From: an uncultured Bacteroidales bacterium
GTDB taxonomy: Bacteria > Bacteroidota > Bacteroidia > Bacteroidales > UBA3663
Direction: 5' to 3'
NCBI GenBank assembly: GCA_937899265.1
Contig: CALBPV010000015.1
Span: 1 to 5,924 of the forward strand
DNA length: 5,924 bases
Positions 1 to 5,202 of this stretch are shown piece after piece. Position 1 is the first letter of the stretch, and every line of letters starts with the position of its first letter. The notes under the pieces were generated by a model that worked only from the letters and a program-made list of their open reading frames with translations, did no database searches and was not told where the DNA came from. Both the position numbers and the translations under genes were made by a program.

Positions 1-227
1 ACCTCCACATTCGAGGCAGGTATTTCGAGCAGCATGCCGGCTTTGAGACCGTCTTTGAGCATTGGGTTGGCTTCAATCAGGGCCTCTTGGGTCACCTGAT
101 ATTTCTGGGAAAGACTGTAGAGCGTCTCGCCCGGCAGCACCAGGTGGGATTCGGCAGGGGCGGTAACGGTTCCTGCAACGAGCAGCAGAGCTGCTGTCAG
201 TATTTTCAAAAGAGAAGTTTTCTTCAT
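1..227 (-). CDS. Secreted LysM-domain protein, N-terminal part (runs off left edge)
   Basis: This is the 5' end of a minus-strand gene; 75 complete codons are visible and the rest lies outside the window. My translation begins MKKTSLLKILTAALLLVAG, a clear Sec signal peptide (two Lys, then a hydrophobic core), with likely cleavage near residues 22-26. Residues 28-70 form one LysM domain: the LPGETLYSLSQKY stretch, an ALIEANP core and a GLKAGMLLEIP end match the usual LysM pattern. LysM binds N-acetylglucosamine-containing glycans such as peptidoglycan, so the protein should act in the periplasm or at the outer membrane. The ATG at 227 is the first possible start, because an in-frame TAA lies immediately before it. 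A strong promoter sits just upstream. Bacteroidales often have a LysM domain followed by a periplasmic binding-protein-like domain; whether that holds here cannot be seen. Confidence 0.85.
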   Translation of the reverse strand, partial: MKKTSLLKILTAALLLVAGTVTAPAESHLVLPGETLYSLSQKYQVTQEALIEANPMLKDGLKAGMLLEIPASNVE

Positions 228-246
228 TTAACTCGGAATTTGGGTG

Positions 247-278
247 CAAATATACTCAAAAATTACGGATTTACCAAA
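247..278 (-). promoter_or_regulatory. Bacteroidetes-type promoter for the LysM gene
   Basis: Read on the minus strand, TTTG (278-275) is followed after 20 bp by TATATTTG (254-247). This matches the known Bacteroides primary sigma factor consensus, TTTG at -33 and TAnnTTTG at -7, at every defined base and with normal spacing. Transcription would begin near 240, leaving a leader of only about 13 nt before the ATG at 227. The start point is inferred from the spacing. Confidence 0.75.
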
Positions 279-325
279 CAAACTGCCCCAAAATTTGCTT
301 TCGACGGCTACTTTTTGCGGTTTCT

Positions 326-357
326 CTTGTTTCTTTGACTTTTTTTTATTATCTTCG
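326..357 (+). promoter_or_regulatory. Probable Bacteroidetes-type promoter for the tsaD unit
   Basis: CTTG (326-329) and TATCTTCG (350-357) are 20 bp apart, each one base off the Bacteroides consensus TTTG / TAnnTTTG. It is the best plus-strand match in the divergent region. Transcription would start near 364, giving a leader of about 73 nt before the tsaD ATG at 437. This is weaker than the opposing LysM promoter. Nothing comparable was seen before the three downstream genes. Confidence 0.5.
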
Positions 358-385
358 CAGCGTTTTTCGAGTTCTCTTGAACCCG

Positions 386-401
386 TTAATTACTGAATTA
401 A
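386..401 (+). repeat. Small perfect inverted repeat in the tsaD leader
   Basis: TTAATT and AATTAA form a perfect 6-bp inverted repeat around a 4-nt ACTG spacer, inside the predicted untranslated leader of tsaD. The stem is all A/T and would be a weak RNA hairpin. It could equally be a protein-binding half-site pair or chance in A/T-rich DNA. No function is claimed. Confidence 0.35.
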
Positions 402-436
402 GTGTCCCAGTTTTCATCCCCGTTAATAATTTGAAC

Positions 437-1456
437 ATGAGAATTTTAGGAATAGAATCTTCTTGTGACGATACATCCGCAGCTGTGATTGAAGACGGTT
501 ATCTGCTCTCCAATGTGCTCGCTTCCCAGGCGGTGCACGAAGCCTACGGAGGAGTAGTGCCCGAGCTGGCCTCACGCGCTCACCAGCAAAACATTGTTCC
601 CGTGGTGTCGGAAGCCATCAAACGGGCAGGTCTGAAACCTTCCGACCTGGATGCTGTCGCTTTCACACGCGGTCCTGGTCTGATGGGTTCGCTGCTGGTG
701 GGTCTTTCCTTCGCCAAAGGTCTTTCGTCGGCGCTCCGCATCCCGATGATTGAAGTGAATCATCTGCAGGGTCATGTAATGGCTCATTTTGTGCAGGAGA
801 AGGACGATCCGCACAAGGCTCCCGAATATCCGTTCCTGTGCCTCCTCGTTTCGGGCGGCAACAGCCAGATTATCAAGGTCAAAGCCTACAACGACATGGA
901 AGTCATCGGACAGACCATCGACGATGCTGCCGGCGAAGCCTTCGACAAATGTGCCAAAGTGATGGGCTTGGGCTATCCCGGAGGTCCTGTGGTGGATCGT
1001 CTGGCCAAAGAAGGCGACCCGGAGCGTTTCCGGTTTGCCAAACCCCACATTCCCGGACTCGACTATTCCTTCAGCGGTCTGAAAACCTCGTTTCTCTACA
1101 CCCTGAGGGACAATCTCAAGGAGAATCCCGACTTTATAGAGCAGAACAAAGCCGACCTTTGCGCCTCGCTCCAGAAGACCATTGTCGATATTCTGATGGA
1201 CAAAGTGCGAAAGGCGGTCAAAGAAACAGGCATCACCGAAGTGGCTGTGGCCGGAGGTGTATCGGCCAACAGCGGTGTGCGCGGAGCTTTTGAAGAGCAT
1301 GCCCGGCGCTACGGTTGGACCGTCCATCTGCCCAAGTTGAAGTTCACCACCGACAATGCCGCTATGATTGCCATCGTCGGTCTCCACAAGTACAAAGACA
1401 AAGAATTCTGCACCTACGATGCTCCGGCATTTGCCCGGGTGACCGACAAATTTTGA
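437..1456 (+). CDS. tsaD: tRNA N6-adenosine threonylcarbamoyltransferase TsaD (Gcp/YgjD)
   Basis: TsaD transfers the threonylcarbamoyl group from threonylcarbamoyl-AMP to A37 of ANN-decoding tRNAs (t6A), working in the cytoplasm with TsaB and TsaE. The product from this start is 339 aa, the normal family length. It opens with the family signature MRILGIESSCDDTSAA. The metal-ligand histidines are H109 and H113 (NHLQGH), the third ligand is D306 (TTDNAAM), and the nucleotide-binding loops include LVSGGNSQ (138-144) and VAGGVSAN (271-278). The reading frame stays open upstream to an ATG at 335, but those 34 residues have no family counterpart and overlap the predicted promoter, so 437 is the start. 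The leader before it is A/T-rich (TTAATAATTTGAAC) with no Shine-Dalgarno sequence. It is the first gene of a plus-strand unit; the next gene follows after 6 bp. N142 replaces the His of the E. coli SGGHTQ motif. Confidence 0.97.
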   Translation: MRILGIESSCDDTSAAVIEDGYLLSNVLASQAVHEAYGGVVPELASRAHQQNIVPVVSEAIKRAGLKPSDLDAVAFTRGPGLMGSLLVGLSFAKGLSSALRIPMIEVNHLQGHVMAHFVQEKDDPHKAPEYPFLCLLVSGGNSQIIKVKAYNDMEVIGQTIDDAAGEAFDKCAKVMGLGYPGGPVVDRLAKEGDPERFRFAKPHIPGLDYSFSGLKTSFLYTLRDNLKENPDFIEQNKADLCASLQKTIVDILMDKVRKAVKETGITEVAVAGGVSANSGVRGAFEEHARRYGWTVHLPKLKFTTDNAAMIAIVGLHKYKDKEFCTYDAPAFARVTDKF

Positions 1457-1462
1457 ACCCCT

Positions 1463-2191
1463 ATGAACCAAAACTTGAAACTTGTCCCCGTTAATAAAAT
1501 GCTCCTTCTGCCGTTGCTTTTCGCATGTCTGACATTTCAGATGAAAGCGAGCGATGATGTTGCCGTCTGGGACACCGCATACGTCGATGTTCAGGGATAC
1601 ATCAACAACCGTTCGGACTCGGTCAAAAACAGCGGACGAAGCTTCATCGGCCCGGGTCCCGTCACGGTCCACTTCGAAGCCACAGCCCCGGCCAGCATGA
1701 CGTATGTCGTGTGGCAGATAGGCAACGACAACAGTTTCAACGATGTGGCGGCGCAGTTCTATGAATACCGCATAGATTACACGTTCGACGAGACGGGCAC
1801 CTACTATGCGAGATTCCTGACTGCCAATGCCGACAATACCGAAGAAACCACCGGCGAAGCCTATACCATTCAAATTACCGAATCGGAACTTCTGATTCCC
1901 AACGTCATCACCCCCAACTCGCCGTCGGGTGCCAATCAGGTTTTCAAGGTGAAATACAAGTCGCTGAAATCGTTCGAAATGTGGGTGTTCAACCGCTGGG
2001 GAAACAAACTCTTCCATACCACCGACCCCTCGGAAGGGTGGGATGGCACCTACAACGGACGTCTTGTGCCCACCGGAGCATACTACTATCTCGTGAAGGC
2101 CGAAGGCACCGACGGCATCTCCTATCGGAAAAAGGGAGACATCAACGTGCTCTTGACCCGCGACCACAACAATTCTTCCGACACATACTGA
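1463..2191 (+). CDS. Small secreted PKD-like protein with type B (CHU_C-like) C-terminal domain
   Basis: The product is 242 aa. Residues 1-29 resemble a signal peptide (Lys at 6 and 12, hydrophobic 13-25). Residues about 62-140 look like a single PKD/Ig-like beta-sandwich (PVTVHFEAT, then TFDETGTYYARF). Residues about 145-232 match the gliding-motility-associated C-terminal domain: PNVITPN, FNRWGNKLF, GWDGTYNGRLVPTGAYYYLV and a final KKGDINVLL. That domain is the type B sorting signal of the type IX secretion system (T9SS), so the protein is probably exported across the outer membrane. No catalytic domain is visible and its role is unknown. The chosen ATG lies 6 bp after tsaD; an alternative Met at residue 13 (1499) would give a signal peptide lacking positive charge. 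Cys22 follows LLFA, so lipoprotein processing is possible but the lipobox is poor. Confidence 0.85.
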   Translation: MNQNLKLVPVNKMLLLPLLFACLTFQMKASDDVAVWDTAYVDVQGYINNRSDSVKNSGRSFIGPGPVTVHFEATAPASMTYVVWQIGNDNSFNDVAAQFYEYRIDYTFDETGTYYARFLTANADNTEETTGEAYTIQITESELLIPNVITPNSPSGANQVFKVKYKSLKSFEMWVFNRWGNKLFHTTDPSEGWDGTYNGRLVPTGAYYYLVKAEGTDGISYRKKGDINVLLTRDHNNSSDTY

Positions 2192-2215
2192 CATTTGCCT
2201 CAATCCACTCCCCCA

Positions 2216-3172
2216 ATGAACAAATTCTTTTTCGCGGCCTGCATTGCCGTCACCGCACTCATCACTTTCACAGCCTCGCGCAAGACACCCACACAGCCTG
2301 AGCTGCCCCAGATGCAATCCTTCTCGGCCACACCCCGTTTTCCCGCCAAAGCAGAATGTTTCGGCAAGGAAATCGACCTTTCGCGCTGGGATATGCACGA
2401 GCGCTACGAACGCGAACTCACCAATATGTGCTACAGCCACAACAACACGCTGCTCACCATCAAGAGAGCCAATCGCTGGTTTCCTGTTTTGGTGCCTCTG
2501 CTTGAGAAAGAAGGCGTGCCGGCTGACTTGATTTACCTCATTTGTATCGAGTCGTCGCTCAATCCGCGCGCTTACTCGGGGGCCAAAGCGGCCGGTCTCT
2601 GCCAGTTCATAGCCACCACCGGCAAACATTACGGCCTTCAGATTGACGAGGAAGTGGATGAACGCTACAATACCGAGAAAGCGGTACACGCCATGTGCAC
2701 CTACATGAAAGAAGCATACGCAAAATACGGCGACTGGCTTACAGCCTGCGCTTCCTACAACGCCGGACAGGGCGGCATATCCAAGCGCATCGAAAAGACC
2801 GGAGCCAAGGAAGGATTCGACCTGATACTCCCCGAAGAAACTTCGCGCTATATGTTCCGCATCATGGCCATGAAGGAGATTCTGCGCGACCCTTACCACT
2901 ACGGCTTTGTGCTCTACAGCGACCAGCTTTATCGTCCCATTCGTACCAGAGAGGTGACAGTGAAGGGGGCGGTGGACGATTGGTCTGTCTGGGCCAAAGA
3001 GCACGGCTCGGACTACTACCAACTCAAGGAGTTCAATCCCTGGTTGCGCGACTACGGACTGAAAAACAAAGCCCGCAAGACCTACACCGTCCTCCTCCCC
3101 CTTGAGGAAGACATGTATTACAACGGCCGCCGGTTCGAAGTGTATAATGACGCTTGGGTCGTAGATCGCTGA
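2216..3172 (+). CDS. Periplasmic lytic murein transglycosylase, SLT domain (MltD-like)
   Basis: The product is predicted to cleave the MurNAc-GlcNAc bond of peptidoglycan, leaving 1,6-anhydro-MurNAc ends. From the ATG at 2216 it has 318 aa. Residues 1-20 are a signal peptide or anchor (MNKFFFAACIAVTALITFTA). The SLT domain covers about 90-225: E112 in CIESSLNP is the expected catalytic acid, followed by GLCQF (127-131), YNAG (181-184) and the SRYMFRI helix near 210. GLCQF has Cys where relatives usually have Met or Trp. Residues about 245-296 (WAKEHGSDYYQLKEFNPWL, ending TYTVLLP) resemble a degenerate LysM-like module. A TTG at 2195 could extend the protein by 7 residues, but these would spoil the signal peptide, so ATG is preferred. 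The gene begins 24 bp after its neighbour, consistent with co-transcription. Confidence 0.92.
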   Translation: MNKFFFAACIAVTALITFTASRKTPTQPELPQMQSFSATPRFPAKAECFGKEIDLSRWDMHERYERELTNMCYSHNNTLLTIKRANRWFPVLVPLLEKEGVPADLIYLICIESSLNPRAYSGAKAAGLCQFIATTGKHYGLQIDEEVDERYNTEKAVHAMCTYMKEAYAKYGDWLTACASYNAGQGGISKRIEKTGAKEGFDLILPEETSRYMFRIMAMKEILRDPYHYGFVLYSDQLYRPIRTREVTVKGAVDDWSVWAKEHGSDYYQLKEFNPWLRDYGLKNKARKTYTVLLPLEEDMYYNGRRFEVYNDAWVVDR

Positions 3173-3218
3173 GAGGCGGAGCTTGGGCATAATTCTGAAC
3201 AACTGATTTGACGCTGAC

Positions 3219-3920
3219 ATGGATTTTATCGGATACCTCAACGCCCTCGACCATAATCTGATGGTCTTCCTCAATCACGACGGAGGAACCTGGGCCGACA
3301 TGTTTTGGTTTCAATACAGCAAGATGGCAACGTGGTTTCCCACGGCGCTGATGCTGTTGACGATGACAACGCTGCGTTTTCGCCACAATTGGCGCAAATT
3401 GCTTCTTATGGTGGGGATGATTGCCCTGTGTGTGCTTTTCACCGACCAGATTTCGTCGGGGTTGATTAAACCCTGGGCTGCGCGGTTCCGTCCGTCGCAC
3501 GACCCTCTGATACAGGGCCTGCTCCACTATGTGAACGGCTACCATGGAGGGAAATACGGGTTCACCTCTTCCCATGCCTCCAATTCGTGGGGGCTGGTGA
3601 TGCTCTTCATGCTCATGTTCAAAGGGACATTCTACCGCCTTACCCTCGCTGTCTTTGCTCTTGGCAACTGCTGGTCACGCATCTATTTGGGCGTACATTT
3701 CCCGGGCGACATTGTGGGCGGAACCGTGATTGGGATCTTGGTGGGCTGGGGCATCTACCGGCTCTGGCTGTATCTTTCGTCACTTCCTGCATTTTCGAGG
3801 TACGATACGGAACTCTCCATTCACGAAGACCAAAGCTATGCTCTCCATCCCTGGCCCGTGACAGCCACCTACTGGCTGACGGTACTCACTATGGCTGTGG
3901 CCTTCGCCATTCCCTCCTGA
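3219..3920 (+). CDS. PAP2-family membrane phosphatase
   Basis: This 233-aa integral membrane protein has all three PAP2 motifs: K84-x6-R91-P92 (KPWAARFRP), S118-H119 in FTSSHASN, and S153-R154-x5-H160-x3-D164 (SRIYLGVHFPGD). H119 and H160 are the expected phosphoryl acceptor and catalytic histidine, facing the periplasm. Hydrophobic segments lie roughly at 38-52, 60-76, 122-136, 139-152, 164-186 and 214-231. Members with this layout dephosphorylate undecaprenyl pyrophosphate, phosphatidylglycerophosphate or lipid A; the sequence alone does not decide between them. Undecaprenyl pyrophosphate recycling is an attractive guess beside peptidoglycan and capsule genes. The gene starts 46 bp after the transglycosylase, with no convincing promoter between, and ends the plus-strand unit 85 bp from the convergent Wzz gene. 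Confidence 0.93.
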   Translation: MDFIGYLNALDHNLMVFLNHDGGTWADMFWFQYSKMATWFPTALMLLTMTTLRFRHNWRKLLLMVGMIALCVLFTDQISSGLIKPWAARFRPSHDPLIQGLLHYVNGYHGGKYGFTSSHASNSWGLVMLFMLMFKGTFYRLTLAVFALGNCWSRIYLGVHFPGDIVGGTVIGILVGWGIYRLWLYLSSLPAFSRYDTELSIHEDQSYALHPWPVTATYWLTVLTMAVAFAIPS

Positions 3921-3933
3921 CATTTCCCCGCCC

Positions 3934-3973
3934 GATAAAAAATATAGCCGGAACCGCAGATGCAGTTCCGGCT
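3934..3973 (-). terminator. Rho-independent terminator of the polysaccharide operon, in the convergent gap
   Basis: Arms at 3946-3957 (AGCCGGAACCGC) and 3962-3973 (GCAGTTCCGGCT) enclose a 4-nt loop. On the minus-strand transcript all 12 positions pair (one as G-U), and the stem is followed by TATATTTTTTATC, a good U-tract. On the plus-strand transcript the same position is an A-C mismatch and the following bases (GTATTGTTCC) are a poor U-tract. It should therefore act mainly on the minus-strand Wzz unit and may act weakly on the plus-strand unit ending at 3920. Confidence 0.85.
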
Positions 3974-4005
3974 GTATTGTTCCAAACCGGGAAGAAAGCG
4001 TGAGT

Positions 4006-5187
4006 TTAAGCCTCAGCTACGGCCTCCTCATCGTCGGATTTTTGGCCTCTGAACTCAGTCCAGAAAGACTTCACCTGATCGCCGAAGATTGCCCAGGCCA
4101 CAGATCCCAAGAACCCGAGGAAAATCCAGGTTATCAGCACTGCCATACGGCTGTTGGCCGGTTTGCGGGGCACTACCGGCGGCTGGATGACAGCGTATGC
4201 AGGCTTGTTCTCCTGCACCTTGGCCTTGGCCATCTCGAGCTGTTGGCTCATCAGCGTATAAGTCTGATAGGCCGTGTTCATCTCGTTTTCGAGACGCACC
4301 TGTTCCGTGCGACGGCTCTCGAGAGTGATGTTACGGTTCGAATCGGAGAACTTGGCACAGGCCAACTGTGCCTTCTCATAATCGGCTTTGGTCTTGTCAT
4401 AGATTTTCTGGTTATACTCCAAATCCTCACGCGCCTTGTTGGTTCGGTAGTCGGTAATATACGACTGGAGGGAACGCAATACCGTGTCGGCCAACATGGC
4501 CGAAGCCAATGCATCGTTCATCGTTGTCGTCAAGGTTATCACGCCCGTTTTCTTATCGACTTCGATAGCGATGCTTTTGGAAATGGCTTCGCTCACGAGA
4601 TCTTCATCTTTGGTTAAGGCACGCAACGTACCACCTTCACCGCCACCCAGTGACAGCTCGGGCTTTTCGCTGCGGAACAATCCCATAATCTGATTCGGTA
4701 TCCACATGATTCCCTTCATAATGTAGGAATACCAAGGGCCGCCGGGACCGTTGAGGATGTAATCGTAGAGTGTGGTGTCGTAATTGCCGTCAACCGTTTT
4801 GATGGGTGCATCGTAGAGATGGGTCACAAACGGTGTCGATGACAAGATGTTGGGATAAATCTCTGCGAAGATGGCATCTGTCTGCGAACCGCTGCTGCTG
4901 CTCAGATTGATTCCCACCATAGAAGCCAGTGATCGCAACCCGCCTCCGGACGAGGACGACTTGACTTCCTGAGCCATCACAACGGTGGTGGTGTATTTGC
5001 GCGGAGTGCTGAGAGCGAAGACGAGACCCACGACTGCGGCAACGGCGCACACCTTGACAATCATCTTGCGTTGAGCCCAGGCTTTACGCCCCCACTCCAT
5101 CCAATCTATTTCCATTTCATCCTCTTCGAACTCCCGGGAATAGCGGGTTTGTTCCTCCGGAGGATATTGCTGATATTCTTTTGCCAT
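4006..5187 (-). CDS. Wzz-type polysaccharide chain-length determinant, no kinase domain
   Basis: The product is a 393-aa inner-membrane polysaccharide co-polymerase expected to set chain length and couple synthesis to export of capsule or exopolysaccharide. It has a charged cytoplasmic N-terminus (1-41) with the family-type EIDWMEWGRKAWAQRK stretch, then TM1 at about 42-60, a periplasmic region, and TM2 at about 348-368 preceded by the Pro-rich segment PPVVPRKPANS (336-346). YPNILSSTPFV (111-121) is typical of Bacteroidetes members. Residues about 247-330 are charged and alpha-helical, probably coiled coil. There is no Walker A motif or Tyr cluster, so it is not a fused BY-kinase like E. coli Wzc. 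The tail (382-393) is acidic. It starts 15 bp after the SLBB gene with an A/T-rich leader (TAATAAAGTATAGGAATT) and ends the operon at the 3934-3973 terminator. Confidence 0.92.
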   Translation of the reverse strand: MAKEYQQYPPEEQTRYSREFEEDEMEIDWMEWGRKAWAQRKMIVKVCAVAAVVGLVFALSTPRKYTTTVVMAQEVKSSSSGGGLRSLASMVGINLSSSSGSQTDAIFAEIYPNILSSTPFVTHLYDAPIKTVDGNYDTTLYDYILNGPGGPWYSYIMKGIMWIPNQIMGLFRSEKPELSLGGGEGGTLRALTKDEDLVSEAISKSIAIEVDKKTGVITLTTTMNDALASAMLADTVLRSLQSYITDYRTNKAREDLEYNQKIYDKTKADYEKAQLACAKFSDSNRNITLESRRTEQVRLENEMNTAYQTYTLMSQQLEMAKAKVQENKPAYAVIQPPVVPRKPANSRMAVLITWIFLGFLGSVAWAIFGDQVKSFWTEFRGQKSDDEEAVAEA

Positions 5188-5202
5188 AATTCCTATACTT
5201 TA

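Noticed and set aside
87..338. An 83-codon plus-strand frame over the LysM gene and the divergent promoter region.
   Set aside because: It lies antisense to a clear signal peptide plus LysM coding region and its product has no signature.
3181..3218. A possible promoter just before the PAP2 gene (TTTG at 3207-3210).
   Set aside because: The preceding bases do not give TA at the required place and no matched upstream box was found, so the match is too weak.
572..3274. A 900-codon open frame on the minus strand, opposite tsaD, the type B protein and the transglycosylase gene.
   Set aside because: The three real genes share one frame, and this antisense frame is codon-aligned with it. Its openness simply means that in-frame TTA, CTA and TCA codons are absent over this stretch, which reflects codon preference. 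The translation is low-complexity, rich in His, Gly, Val and Arg, with no recognisable domain.
3033..3575. A 180-codon minus-strand frame across the transglycosylase-PAP2 junction.
   Set aside because: It is antisense to two well-supported genes, again codon-aligned with the PAP2 frame, and shows no family motif.
4000..4617. A 205-codon plus-strand frame opposite the Wzz gene.
   Set aside because: It is the complement of the coiled-coil part of Wzz; the minus-strand product has a complete family architecture.
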